A program made the translations under genes and the position numbers. Below are positions 26,542 through 34,159 of a stretch of 64,000 nt of DNA, one piece after another (the first letter of the stretch is position 1; each line of letters begins with the position of its first letter). The notes under the pieces were generated by a model. It did no database searches, was not told the origin of the DNA, and saw nothing but the letters and a program-made list of their open reading frames with translations. Origin of the DNA: Arthrobacter citreus (lineage in GTDB: Bacteria > Actinomycetota > Actinomycetes > Actinomycetales > Micrococcaceae). The stretch spans positions 806,001-870,000 of the forward strand of contig NZ_CP151657.1 in NCBI RefSeq assembly GCF_038405225.1, read 5' to 3'.

Positions 26542-27396
26542 ATGCCTTCTGAACGAGTGGTCTTTGTGCACGGCGCCGGAAGCTTCGGCGCGGCGGCCTG
26601 GCCGCGGCAGCATGGATTGGCGCTGGACTACGACTGCCTGTTTATCAAGCGGCACGGATTCGACGCCGTCGCGGAGCCAACCGCACCGGATCTGGAAGCA
26701 GACATTGCCATCATCCGGGAAGCACTGGGTGAGGGCGGGCATCTGGTTGCGCACTCGGCGGGCGCTGTTCCGGCCATGTTGGCCGCACTGCGGGATCCGA
26801 GCCGGGTGTACTCGCTGATCCTGTGCGAGCCGGCCGTGTTCTCGCTGACGCATGATCTTCCGGCGACCGCCGCCCACCGGCAACTGCTGCAGCCGCTCTT
26901 TGACGCCGCACCGGACATGAGCGACGAAGACTTCGAGCGCGAGTTTGTCCGCCGTGTCTTTGCCGTTGATGCCGCCGCCGCGGGCCGTGCCGCCCGGCCG
27001 GGCCATACCGCCCCGGCCGATGAAGCCGCCCGGCGTTCGGCCGCCCGGCTGCGGCTTCAGGCCCCGCCCTGGGAAGCGCCGCTGGATATTGTTCCGGGCG
27101 TTCCCACTCTGGTTCTGACCGGCGGCTGGGAGCCGCTGTATGAAGAGGTTGCCGATTTCCTGGTGTCCACCGGCGCCGAGCACCAGCAGGTGGGAGGAAA
27201 CCATCGTCCGCAGGATACCGGGGCAGGGCGCAAAGCCATTCGGGAGTTCCTGGCCCGTGCCCGGCGGACGGAAGCGGGCCGCTCGGCAACCGGCGGCTCC
27301 TCGGACGGAGGTGGGGACGCCGGCGGCTTCTCGAACGGCGGCGGCCAGGCCGGCGGCTCCTCGAACGGCGGCGGTCAGGAAGCTGGAGGTCGCTGA
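26542..27396 (+). CDS. Alpha/beta hydrolase with Gly-Ser-Asn-rich tail
   Basis: A 284-residue alpha/beta-hydrolase-fold protein. RVVFVHGAGSFGAAAWPRQ is the oxyanion-hole strand-turn, the nucleophile elbow is LVAHSAGAVPAM near residue 70 (Ser in AHSAG rather than GHSxG), the acid is probably in VLTGGWEPLYEE near 195, and His is in QVGGNHRPQD near 218. From about residue 250 a low-complexity tail repeats GGSSDGGGDAGGFSNGGGQ with imperfect 10-residue periods; it looks like a flexible linker with no partner domain. The stop overlaps the start of the GNAT gene (TGATG, 27394-27398). Substrate is unknown; proline iminopeptidase-like or esterase activity is possible. Confidence 0.75.
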   Translation: MPSERVVFVHGAGSFGAAAWPRQHGLALDYDCLFIKRHGFDAVAEPTAPDLEADIAIIREALGEGGHLVAHSAGAVPAMLAALRDPSRVYSLILCEPAVFSLTHDLPATAAHRQLLQPLFDAAPDMSDEDFEREFVRRVFAVDAAAAGRAARPGHTAPADEAARRSAARLRLQAPPWEAPLDIVPGVPTLVLTGGWEPLYEEVADFLVSTGAEHQQVGGNHRPQDTGAGRKAIREFLARARRTEAGRSATGGSSDGGGDAGGFSNGGGQAGGSSNGGGQEAGGR

Positions 27397-28043
27397 TGCG
27401 ACGGGCAGTGCCTGACATCCACGTTGCCCGGGCGGAGGATCTGGCACTGTTGCCTGCGCTTGAGGCGGCCTCCGACACCCTATTGCCCGGGGTGCCCGGG
27501 GTGCGGGGGATGGCCGGGATGCCCGGGATGCCCGGGGTGCCCAGAGTGCCCGGGACGCCCGGGGTCTGGAGTTCGACTTCGGGGGCAGGAGTGGGGGCCG
27601 AGGCCGGAACTGGAGCGGGCCAGGATTCCGGAGCCGATCCGATGCCGCTGCCGCCTCCTGCTTCGGCGGCCGAGCTTGCCTCCGCCCTGCACGTTCTGGT
27701 GGCGGGGCGCCCGCCGGTGGGGTTTGCCCGGCTTGAGGAAGTGGACGGCCAGGCTCATCTGGAGCAGCTATCGGTGCATCCAGACGCTGCCGGTGCCGGA
27801 GTTGGCCGGGCCTTGGTGGAAGCAGCACTGACGTGGGCGCGGACACGGGGATACACCTCGATGACGCTCTGCACCTTTGCCGGGGTCCCGTTCAACGCAC
27901 CCTTCTACGCCAGCTGCGGTTTTGCTGAGGTCCGCAATCCCGGCGGTGAGCTGGCCGCGCTGCGCGAGCACGAGAGGCAGCTTGGCCTGGATGCTCTGGG
28001 GGAGAGGGTTGCCATGCGAGCCGATCTCGATCCGTCGTCCTGA
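27396..28043 (+). CDS. GNAT N-acetyltransferase with collagen-like insertion
   Basis: A 215-residue GNAT. The acetyl-CoA-binding motif A is HLEQLSVHPDAAGAGVGRALVEAALTWARTRG near 125-155 (the pyrophosphate loop is AGAGVGRAL), followed by MTLCTFAGVPFNAPFYASCGFAEV, the usual motif B. Between the N-terminal strand/helix (VARAEDLALLPALEAASDTLLPG) and the rest of the domain is an insertion of roughly 65 residues: first Gly-x-y triplets (GVPGVRGMAGMPGMPGVP...), then Ala/Gly-rich sequence. ATG 27396 overlaps the preceding stop, so it is co-translated with the hydrolase. The acceptor substrate is unknown. Confidence 0.75.
   Translation: MRRAVPDIHVARAEDLALLPALEAASDTLLPGVPGVRGMAGMPGMPGVPRVPGTPGVWSSTSGAGVGAEAGTGAGQDSGADPMPLPPPASAAELASALHVLVAGRPPVGFARLEEVDGQAHLEQLSVHPDAAGAGVGRALVEAALTWARTRGYTSMTLCTFAGVPFNAPFYASCGFAEVRNPGGELAALREHERQLGLDALGERVAMRADLDPSS
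27480..27567 (+). repeat. 9-bp minisatellite encoding Gly-x-Pro triplets
   Basis: Imperfect 9-bp units of the type GTGCCCGGG or ATGCCCGGG repeated about nine times within the GNAT gene. They stay in frame and encode V-P-G/M-P-G triplets, so copy-number change would alter loop length but not frame. Confidence 0.75.
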
Positions 28044-28256
28044 GCTTGAAGTGCACGTCGTCGTTGTGGGGAAGGCGTTGTGGAGGGGCTGACTCCGGCC
28101 GCCGTTCAAACCCCCACTGCGCGGGGATGAGTGTTGAGAGTGCGCCCGAGCGGGCAGATCCATCTGAATTTGCTGCCTGCGGCACCGTCTTCTTAGCCTG
28201 GCGGGTCCCATAATGCAGGTCGCGGGGCGTCCCGGGATACCAGGCCGATCTCGCTG
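28044..28256. other. Intergenic stretch upstream of the 15-bp repeat array
   Basis: No convincing gene, RNA or hairpin was seen between the GNAT stop and the first repeat. Reverse-strand frames that cross it also cross the repeat array and have no family resemblance. Confidence 0.5.
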
Positions 28257-28522
28257 ATCTCTCGTGCAGATAACGGGCCATCCCAAGTTCTCTCGTGCAG
28301 ATAACGGGATCAAAAGGCCGTTTTTCGAGGTTTTGAGCCCCTGATCTGTACGAGAGATTCCGGGAAAGCCCTTGATCTGCCCGAGAGATGCTCCGGCGCG
28401 GTGCGGGGACGCCCGTGAGCCCCTGATCTGTACGAGAGATTCCGGGAAAGCCCCGGATCTGCCCGAGAGATGCTCTGGCGCGGCGCGGGGACGCCCGTGA
28501 GCCCTTGATCTGCCCGAGAGAT
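28257..28522. repeat. Array of seven 15-bp repeats, ATCTGnnCGAGAGAT
   Basis: Five direct copies start at 28344, 28375, 28426, 28457 and 28508, spaced 31, 51, 31 and 51 bp, so they form an 82-bp higher-order unit present twice plus a fragment. Variable positions alternate TA, CC, TA, CC, CC. Two copies in inverse orientation lie at 28257-28271 and 28288-28302 (the latter with one mismatch), each followed by AACGGG. The sequence between copies within the 82-bp unit is also nearly identical (GCGGGGACGCCCGTGAGCCC). Non-coding, and upstream of the VOC gene. Operator cluster, iteron-like sites or a dispersed genomic repeat are all possible. Confidence 0.85.
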
Positions 28523-28541
28523 AGGTCCAACTCCCCGCCAC

Positions 28542-28570
28542 TTGGTTTTACGTGAAGCTTCAACTAAACT
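28542..28570 (+). promoter_or_regulatory. Promoter of the VOC gene, probably leaderless
   Basis: TTGGTT (28542-28547) and TAAACT (28565-28570) with exactly 17 bp between them. The -10 hexamer ends 6 nt before ATG 28577, so transcription should begin at or next to the start codon. No ribosome-binding site precedes that ATG, which agrees with a leaderless mRNA. Confidence 0.68.
28547..28568. promoter_or_regulatory. 22-bp palindromic operator inside the VOC promoter
   Basis: TTTA-N2-TGAAGCTTCA-N2-TAAA is symmetric in 9 of 11 base pairs and fills the -35/-10 spacer. A further half-site, CTTCAAGTAAA, lies at 28583-28593 inside the first codons, matching CTTCAACTAAA at 28558-28568. The shape fits a MarR-type or similar dimeric repressor; none is encoded nearby. 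Confidence 0.65.
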
Positions 28571-28576
28571 AATTAC

Positions 28577-29464
28577 ATGAACCTTCAAGTAAACCCCTCC
28601 GATCTGTTGCCCTCCCAGCTCGCCATGGGCACGGTGATGCTCAAGGTCGGCGACCTCGCGGGTGTTTCCGCCTACTACCGCGAAGCCCTCGGCCTGGACG
28701 TGGTGGCCGAAGCCGACGGCGGCCAGTACCTGGGCCGCAGAACCGTGCCCCTGGTCCACCTGGCCCCGGCGCCCGGACTGCAGGTGGCCTCAAGGGGTGA
28801 AGCGGGCCTGTTCCATACGGCCATCCTTTTTGACTCCCAGGCTGATCTGGCTGCCACCGTTGCATCGGCGGCACAGTACGACCCTTCGGCCTTCGTTGGC
28901 TCGGCCGACCACCTGGTCAGCGAGGCGTTCTACTTCACCGACCCCGAGGGCAACGGCATTGAGCTGTACTACGACAAGCCCCGGGATGTCTGGAACTGGG
29001 ATGAGACGGGCACGGGCCGGGAAGTCCGGATGGCATCGCTGGCACTGTCCCCTCAGGAGTACTTCCGCAATCACCTCACCGAGGATGCTTTGACCGGACT
29101 GCGCTCCGCCCAGGCCGGCGTCGGCCACGTCCACCTGCAAGTGGGCAACACGGACACCGCCGCTGCCTTCTACGTGGACACGCTCGGCTTCGAGCGCACG
29201 GCAGGTTTCCACGGCCAGGCCCTGTTCGTTTCCGCCGGCGGCTACCATCACCACATGGCCATGAATGTCTGGAACAGCCGCGGCGCCGGCCCCCGCCGGG
29301 ACACCCTCGGCCTGGGGGAGGTTCTGATCACGGTGCCAGCGGCCGACGACGTCGCCGGGCTGGCTGACCGGCTGAAGGTCGCCGGAATTTCCAGTCACCA
29401 CACCGGTGCCGAACTCCGGTTCGAGGATCCCTGGCGGAACCGGCTGCGCGTCGCCGTCGGCTAA
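28577..29464 (+). CDS. Two-domain VOC family dioxygenase/glyoxalase, CatE-like
   Basis: A 295-residue vicinal-oxygen-chelate protein with two beta-alpha-beta modules: residues about 17-130 (MGTVMLKVGDLAGVSAYYREALGLDVV ... FYFTDPEGNGIELYYDKP) and about 183-290 (VGHVHLQVGNTDTAAAFYVDTLGFERT ... LRFEDPWRNRLRVAV). Metal ligands are likely Glu in GNGIELYY and His in GHVHLQ, with HTAILF as another. It resembles Bacillus CatE/YfiE catechol-2,3-dioxygenase-like proteins, which respond to quinone or catechol stress. ATG 28577 fits that N-terminus and the leaderless promoter. No ring-cleavage pathway genes flank it, so thiol-independent detoxification of a catechol or quinone is inferred only. Confidence 0.78.
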   Translation: MNLQVNPSDLLPSQLAMGTVMLKVGDLAGVSAYYREALGLDVVAEADGGQYLGRRTVPLVHLAPAPGLQVASRGEAGLFHTAILFDSQADLAATVASAAQYDPSAFVGSADHLVSEAFYFTDPEGNGIELYYDKPRDVWNWDETGTGREVRMASLALSPQEYFRNHLTEDALTGLRSAQAGVGHVHLQVGNTDTAAAFYVDTLGFERTAGFHGQALFVSAGGYHHHMAMNVWNSRGAGPRRDTLGLGEVLITVPAADDVAGLADRLKVAGISSHHTGAELRFEDPWRNRLRVAVG

Positions 29465-29710
29465 GCGGGCAGCTGCCCACCGTTTGTGCCGCCAAAGCCC
29501 GCAGGATCAGTCCCCAGCGGCCCGTGCCGCGCCCGGCCTGGCCGAAGTCGCCAAACATGGACTCATCTGGCACAATGGTCAGGTACTCGATCTGCGTGGA
29601 CCCTCTCTCCGCGCATGCATCTTGTCCTTTTTGAACCCCAACGTTATGGCCCGCCCCACGGGAGCAGAAGTACGGGTTCGCCCCTTTTCAGATCAGGAGT
29701 GACCACAAAA
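29465..29710. other. Leader region before rpsP
   Basis: 246 bp between the VOC gene and rpsP without a convincing gene. It should hold the promoter of the rpsP-khpA group (a possible -10 is CACAAT near 29572) and a leader of more than 100 nt. No classical ribosomal-protein leader fold was recognised by eye. Confidence 0.4.
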
Positions 29711-30118
29711 GTGGCCGTAAAGATTCGCCTTAAGCGCCTCGGCAAGAAGTTCTCAGCACACTACCGCGTTGTTGTCATGGATTCCCGTGCCAAGCGCGAT
29801 GGCCGTGCCATCGAGGAAATCGGACTGTACCGTCCGACCGAGAACCCGTCGTACATCGACATCAAGTCGGACCGTGCCCAGTACTGGCTCGGCGTCGGCG
29901 CCCAGCCCACCGAGCAGGTCGCAGTTCTGCTGAAGATCACCGGTGACTGGCAGAAGTTCAAGAACATCGAAGGCCAGGAGGGCACCCTCCAGGTCAAGGC
30001 TCCGAAGGAAGCTTTCGTGGCTCCCGAGAAGAAGTCCGTGATCGTCCCCGAAGCCATCACCCCGAAGGCCAAGAAGGACGAGGCTCCCGAGGCTTCCGCA
30101 GAGGCTGAGGCTGAGTAA
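29711..30118 (+). CDS. rpsP: 30S ribosomal protein S16
   Basis: S16 is a 30S assembly protein. The 135-residue product begins [42 protein letters not shown], the full family signature, through [19 protein letters not shown]. The C-terminal 45 residues are an acidic/Lys/Ala extension ([17 protein letters not shown]) typical of actinobacterial S16. GTG at 29711 follows CAGGAG. The stop is 1 nt before khpA, so the two are coupled. Confidence 0.96.
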   Translation: MAVKIRLKRLGKKFSAHYRVVVMDSRAKRDGRAIEEIGLYRPTENPSYIDIKSDRAQYWLGVGAQPTEQVAVLLKITGDWQKFKNIEGQEGTLQVKAPKEAFVAPEKKSVIVPEAITPKAKKDEAPEASAEAEAE

Positions 30119-30119
30119 C

Positions 30120-30362
30120 TTGCTGGCCGAAGCGCTGGAGCATCTCGTCCGCGGAATCGTTGACAGTCCTGAGGACGTCAAGGTTTCCGCCAAGAACAAC
30201 CGCCGCGGGGAAACCCTCGAGGTGCGCGTTCACCAGGATGATCTGGGCCGCGTCATCGGACGCCAGGGACGGACCGCACGCGCACTGCGCACTGTGATCG
30301 CAGCCCTGGCAAACGGTGAGCCGGTTCGCGTCGATGTAGTGGATACCGACCGCCGCCGCTGA
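30120..30362 (+). CDS. khpA: KH-domain RNA-binding protein KhpA
   Basis: An 80-residue single KH domain: LAEALEHLVRGIVDSPEDVKVSAKNNRRGETLEVRVHQDDLGRVIGRQGRTARALRTVIAAL. The GxxG RNA-binding loop is IGRQGRT near residue 47. KhpA partners with KhpB/Jag in RNA binding linked to cell division and envelope control in Gram-positive bacteria; KhpB is not in this window. TTG at 30120 is 1 nt after the rpsP stop. Its place between rpsP and rimM is the usual one. Confidence 0.92.
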   Translation: MLAEALEHLVRGIVDSPEDVKVSAKNNRRGETLEVRVHQDDLGRVIGRQGRTARALRTVIAALANGEPVRVDVVDTDRRR

Positions 30363-30473
30363 TTATCCGCGGCACGGCCGGACTGCACCGGCAGTTCTCA
30401 GCACTTACCAGCAGTACCAGTTGGACCCAGCAGTACCAGTTGAACAGCAGCACGAGCTAAACGCAGTTCACGG

Positions 30474-30520
30474 CATCCGGCCCCTGCACCAGATAATGGT
30501 GAAGGGGCCGGATGTGTTTT
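30474..30520 (+). terminator. Terminator between khpA and rimM
   Basis: A 12-bp stem (30474-30485 with 30503-30514) topped by an inner CACCA/TGGTG stem, followed by TGTTTT. It separates rpsP-khpA from rimM-trmD, so rimM either has its own promoter or is fed by partial read-through. Confidence 0.8.
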
Positions 30521-30607
30521 CCGGGCAAGACCCCGCATGCGCCGCACACTGTCGCGACGCTGCACCCGTCGCACCATTTATGCCGCACCACAACAAGGAG
30601 ATCCCCC

Positions 30608-31216
30608 ATGCAGTTACAGGTGGCACGTATCGGCAAGCCGCACGGCATCCGCGGCGAAGTGACCGTCCAGGTCATGACCGACGCCCCCGAAGACCGCTTT
30701 GTGCCCGGAACCGAGCTCACCGTCGAGCCCGCGTCCAAGGGTCCGCTCACGGTCATCAGCGCACGGTGGAACAAGGACATCCTGCTCCTGGGATTTGAAG
30801 AGGTGGTGGACCGCAACGGTGCCGAGGAGCTGCGCGGCGCCATGCTCTCCGTTGACACTGAAGAGCTCGACGGCGAGGACGACGACGAGGGCTGGTACGA
30901 GCACGAACTGGTGGGCCTGCAGGCGAAGGTGGGCAACGACGTCGTCGGCACCGTCAGCGGCCTGCGCACCCTGACCGTGCAGGACCTTCTCGTCGTGGAC
31001 GACACGCAGGGACGCGAAGTCCTGGTTCCGTTCGTGGAGGCCATCGTTCCCGAGGTTAACGTCGAGGGCGGCTACGTCCTGATCACACCGCCGCCGGGTC
31101 TGTTTGAACTGAACCTGCCCGAGGACAAGCCGGCCAAGCAGGACAAGCCGGCCAAGCAGAATGCGCCGGAGAGCGCAGCGGACACCGACAGTGCCCGGGG
31201 CGGGGCCGGCAGCTAA
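30608..31216 (+). CDS. rimM: Ribosome maturation factor RimM
   Basis: RimM assists maturation of the 30S head by binding S19. The 202-residue protein shows the N-terminal barrel ([31 protein letters not shown]) and the PRC-barrel half ([35 protein letters not shown] ... [31 protein letters not shown]). The last 30 residues carry a [10 protein letters not shown] repeat and low-complexity tail. An ATG at 30608 has AAGGAG 9 nt upstream; an upstream open frame from 30512 lacks similarity. trmD follows after a single nucleotide. Confidence 0.95.
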   Translation: MQLQVARIGKPHGIRGEVTVQVMTDAPEDRFVPGTELTVEPASKGPLTVISARWNKDILLLGFEEVVDRNGAEELRGAMLSVDTEELDGEDDDEGWYEHELVGLQAKVGNDVVGTVSGLRTLTVQDLLVVDDTQGREVLVPFVEAIVPEVNVEGGYVLITPPPGLFELNLPEDKPAKQDKPAKQNAPESAADTDSARGGAGS

Positions 31217-31217
31217 C

Positions 31218-32000
31218 GTGCGCATTGATGTAGTCAGCATTTTCCCGGAGTACCTGGCCGCGCTGGATCTGTCGCTGATCGGCAAGGCGCGCCAGGACGG
31301 CCTGTTGGACCTGAATGTGCACGACCTCCGTGACTTCACCACCGACCGGCACCGCACCGTGGACGACACCCCTTACGGCGGCGGGGCCGGCATGGTCATG
31401 AAGGCGGAGCCATGGGCGCAGGCGCTGACGTCAGTCGCGGATGCGGAGGAAGCGGCCCGGCCCGTGCTGATTGTTCCGTCTCCGGCCGGCGCGGTGTTCA
31501 CCCAGGCCATGGCCTATGAGCTGGCCGAGGAAAAGCACCTGGTGTTTGCCTGCGGCCGCTACGAGGGCATCGATGAACGCGTTCTCGAGTGGGCCGGGGA
31601 ACGTTTCGACGTCCGCCCGGTCAGCCTGGGCGACTATGTCCTGAACGGGGGAGAGGTGGCCGTTCTGGCGATGGTCGAGGCCATTGGCCGCCTGGTGCCC
31701 GGCGTCGTCGGCAATCCTGAATCGCTGGTGGAGGAATCGCACTCGGACGGTCTGCTCGAGTACCCGGTGTACACCAAGCCTTCCTCCTGGCGGGACCGCG
31801 GCGTTCCGGACATCCTGCTCAGCGGCAACCACGGCAAGATTGCCCAGTGGCGCCGCGGACAGCAACTGCAACGCACCGCGGCACGCCGTCCGGACCTGCT
31901 GGAAAAGCTCGATCCCACCCAGCTGACCAAAGCCGACAAGGCGACGCTGGAAGCCCTGGGATACGAAGTGACCAAGGACAAGGTCCTGCCGCGCCAATAA
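31218..32000 (+). CDS. trmD: tRNA (guanine-N1)-methyltransferase TrmD
   Basis: TrmD methylates G37 next to the anticodon, which prevents frameshifting. The 260-residue SPOUT enzyme begins [24 protein letters not shown]; the knotted SAM site includes [15 protein letters not shown] near 110-125 and [35 protein letters not shown] near 135-170; catalytic Asp lies in [15 protein letters not shown]. The GTG at 31218 sits 1 nt after the rimM stop and gives the normal start; an in-frame upstream extension inside rimM is not used. rplS follows after 217 bp. Confidence 0.96.
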   Translation: MRIDVVSIFPEYLAALDLSLIGKARQDGLLDLNVHDLRDFTTDRHRTVDDTPYGGGAGMVMKAEPWAQALTSVADAEEAARPVLIVPSPAGAVFTQAMAYELAEEKHLVFACGRYEGIDERVLEWAGERFDVRPVSLGDYVLNGGEVAVLAMVEAIGRLVPGVVGNPESLVEESHSDGLLEYPVYTKPSSWRDRGVPDILLSGNHGKIAQWRRGQQLQRTAARRPDLLEKLDPTQLTKADKATLEALGYEVTKDKVLPRQ

Positions 32001-32217
32001 TTGGTGGCGTTTGTCCGGGTATGGCAGAATAGATAACTGTGTCATCTGGGTCCGCACCTGCCACAGGGGGAGCGCGGCCAACAGACTGCACGCCGGCAGC
32101 CAATCCTCGGCTCAGCCGGTCTTTAGCTTCGGCAGCATCTGTGCAGCGTCAGCGCTGCATCCTTGCCTGCCGTTACCAAAGTGGGTGACCTGTGGCGTCC
32201 ACCAGGAGTGATAAACA
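32001..32217 (+). promoter_or_regulatory. rplS leader with possible promoter
   Basis: The 217-bp gap between trmD and rplS. Two weak promoter readings exist: TTGGTG 32001-32006 with CAGAAT 32025-32030 (18-bp spacing), or TTGTCC 32011-32016 with TAACTG 32034-32039 (17-bp spacing). Either would give a leader of about 170 nt, long enough for L19 autoregulation, but no known leader fold was recognised. Confidence 0.35.
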
Positions 32218-32577
32218 ATGCACATCCTAGATTCTGTTGACGCAGCCTCGCTGCGCAAAGACATCCCCGAGTTCCGCGCCGGTGACACGGTCAAGGTCCA
32301 CGTAAACATCATCGAAGGCAAGAACACCCGTGTTCAGGTCTTCCAGGGCTTCGTCATGAAGCGCCAGGGCGATGGCCTGCGCGAGACCTTCACGGTCCGC
32401 AAGATCAGCTTCGGCGTTGGCGTGGAGCGTACCTTCCCGGTGCACTCCCCGGTCATCGACAAGCTGGAGGTTGTCTCCAAGGGTGACGTCCGCCGCGCCA
32501 AGCTGTACTACATGCGCGATCTTCGCGGCAAGGCAGCCAAGATCAAGGAAAAGCGCGACGCACGTCCCGTCAAGTAA
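32218..32577 (+). CDS. rplS: 50S ribosomal protein L19
   Basis: A 119-residue L19, which sits at the subunit interface near the 30S bridge. [78 protein letters not shown] covers the whole family signature and the end ([20 protein letters not shown]) is also standard. AGGAG lies 7-11 nt upstream of the ATG. The first signal peptidase gene starts 5 nt after the stop. Confidence 0.97.
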   Translation: MHILDSVDAASLRKDIPEFRAGDTVKVHVNIIEGKNTRVQVFQGFVMKRQGDGLRETFTVRKISFGVGVERTFPVHSPVIDKLEVVSKGDVRRAKLYYMRDLRGKAAKIKEKRDARPVK

Positions 32578-32582
32578 ATTTC

Positions 32583-33305
32583 TTGATCCACGCAGCATCC
32601 GCTTCGGACGACTCTCCGGATTCTTCCCCGAAGCACACGAAACGCCGGTCCAGGTTTGTGGGCTGGCGTTTCGTGTTATGCGCCCTCGCCGCCGCCGTCG
32701 TTCTGGCGGCACTTGTCCGTGCGTTCGTCGTCGACATTTACTACATTCCATCCGCGTCAATGGAGCCGTTGCTGGAACCGGGTGACCGGGTGGTCGTCTC
32801 GCGCACCGACTACCGGTCCGGGGACATCCAGCGGGGCGACGTCATCGTCTTTGACGGACGCGGGTCCCTGGCACCGCTGCACAACGGCGATCCCGCACCC
32901 GTGACCGCGCTGAAGTCCGTGGCCCGCTGGGTTGGCCTGGCCGGAAGTGACACCGTGTATGTGAAACGCGTCATCGGAATTCCGGGGGACCGCGTCAGCT
33001 GCTGCACCGCTGAGGAACCGCGGGTAACGGTCAATGGAACTCCGGTGGACGAGTCATACGTTTATCCGGGAGACGCTCCGAGCGAGCAGTCCTTCGACGT
33101 CATCGTCCCCGAGGGCCGGTTGTGGCTCATGGGGGACCACCGGTCCGAGTCCGCCGATTCGCGCTCCCTGCTGGGAGCTCCCGGCGGCGGCCTCGTATCG
33201 GAGGCACGCGTTATTGGCAGGGCCACGTCCATCCTGTGGCCGCTGGAGCGTAGTTCGGATATTGAGCGGCTAGAGTTAGGAGCCGAGTGGAACACGGCGA
33301 AGTAA
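32583..33305 (+). CDS. lepB: Signal peptidase I, first copy
   Basis: A 240-residue type I signal peptidase with one N-terminal membrane helix (about 27-47, FVLCALAAAVVLAALVRAFVV). The catalytic Ser is in YYIPSASMEPLLEPGDRVVVSR near 58 and the catalytic Lys in VYVKRVIGIPGDRV near 120; the GDH box LWLMGDHRSESADSR is near 185. An unusual Cys pair (SCCTAEEP) follows the Lys region. The start is TTG at 32583 with no good ribosome-binding site, probably coupled to rplS. A second signal peptidase gene follows 11 nt downstream. Confidence 0.92.
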   Translation: MIHAASASDDSPDSSPKHTKRRSRFVGWRFVLCALAAAVVLAALVRAFVVDIYYIPSASMEPLLEPGDRVVVSRTDYRSGDIQRGDVIVFDGRGSLAPLHNGDPAPVTALKSVARWVGLAGSDTVYVKRVIGIPGDRVSCCTAEEPRVTVNGTPVDESYVYPGDAPSEQSFDVIVPEGRLWLMGDHRSESADSRSLLGAPGGGLVSEARVIGRATSILWPLERSSDIERLELGAEWNTAK

Positions 33306-33316
33306 GAGGAAAGCAC

Positions 33317-34159
33317 ATGGCTCAGAATGTCCCGGACGAGCCCATCCAGAGCGCCGGAACCGGTATCCACGGCGCCCATTCAGCAAAGCCGCGTGCAGCG
33401 GCCCCCGGCAAGGGGAACAGGTTCAGCCTGAGGCACAGAGCCGACAAGAAGCACAGTGAGAAGCCCCGCGGATTTGGCGGCTGGCTGCGCGAAGTGGCCA
33501 CCATCATCGTGATCGCGCTGCTGCTTTCCTTCCTCATCAAAACCTTCCTGTTCCGGGCGTTTTACATCCCCTCGGGTTCCATGGAGGAAACGCTGGAGAT
33601 CAACGACCGCATCTTCGTGAACCTCCTGGTCCCGGAACCTTTCGACTTGAACCGCGGCGACGTGGTGGTGTTCAAGGACACCAAGGGCTGGCTCCCCGAA
33701 CTCCCGCCGGCCTCTGAGGGACCGGGCACCTGGATCCGGGATGCGCTCACCTTTGTGGGCCTGGTGCCGGACACCTCGGAGCAGCACCTCGTCAAGCGTG
33801 TCATCGGCACCGAGGGCGACCGGGTGGTCTGCTGCGACGCCGACGGGAAGATTACCGTCAACGGCGAGCCCCTGAACGAGCCCTACATCTATCCCGGCGC
33901 ATCGCCGTCGGACGTAGCTTTCGACGTCGTCGTGCCCGAGGGCAAGGTCTGGGTCATGGGTGATCACCGCAATGCCTCAGCGGACTCCCGCGAACACCTG
34001 CAGGATCCCAGCGGCGGCTTTATTGACGTGGAGGACATCGAGGGCAAGGCGGCAGTGACCGCATGGCCGCTGAACCGCGCGGGCTTCGTGGGAAGCTACC
34101 CGGAAGTCTTCGAAAACGTGCCCGAACCCTCCACCTCCCTTCCGGCTGAATCGAAATGA
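33317..34159 (+). CDS. lepB: Signal peptidase I, second copy
   Basis: A 280-residue paralogue of the preceding gene with a longer, basic, disordered cytoplasmic N-terminus (about 60 residues, including [17 protein letters not shown]) before the membrane helix [21 protein letters not shown]. The catalytic Ser is in [20 protein letters not shown] near 92, Lys in [17 protein letters not shown] near 158, and the [17 protein letters not shown] box near 215. The Cys pair after the Lys region is shared with the first copy, so the two arose by duplication and diverged. ATG 33317 is preceded by AAGAGGAAAG. Its stop overlaps rnhB by ATGA. Confidence 0.92.
   Translation: MAQNVPDEPIQSAGTGIHGAHSAKPRAAAPGKGNRFSLRHRADKKHSEKPRGFGGWLREVATIIVIALLLSFLIKTFLFRAFYIPSGSMEETLEINDRIFVNLLVPEPFDLNRGDVVVFKDTKGWLPELPPASEGPGTWIRDALTFVGLVPDTSEQHLVKRVIGTEGDRVVCCDADGKITVNGEPLNEPYIYPGASPSDVAFDVVVPEGKVWVMGDHRNASADSREHLQDPSGGFIDVEDIEGKAAVTAWPLNRAGFVGSYPEVFENVPEPSTSLPAESK

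Noticed and set aside
28257-28522. CRISPR array
   Set aside because: Repeat is only 15 bp, the intervening sequences are themselves repeated, two copies are inverted and no cas gene is present.
27768-28541. Reverse frames through the 15-bp repeat array
   Set aside because: They only translate the repeats (LSGRSRA, ISRTDQG type) and lack start signals; the array is better explained as non-coding.
32001-32217. Known ribosomal-protein or riboswitch leader before rplS
   Set aside because: No recognisable conserved fold could be traced by eye; kept only as a possible promoter/leader.
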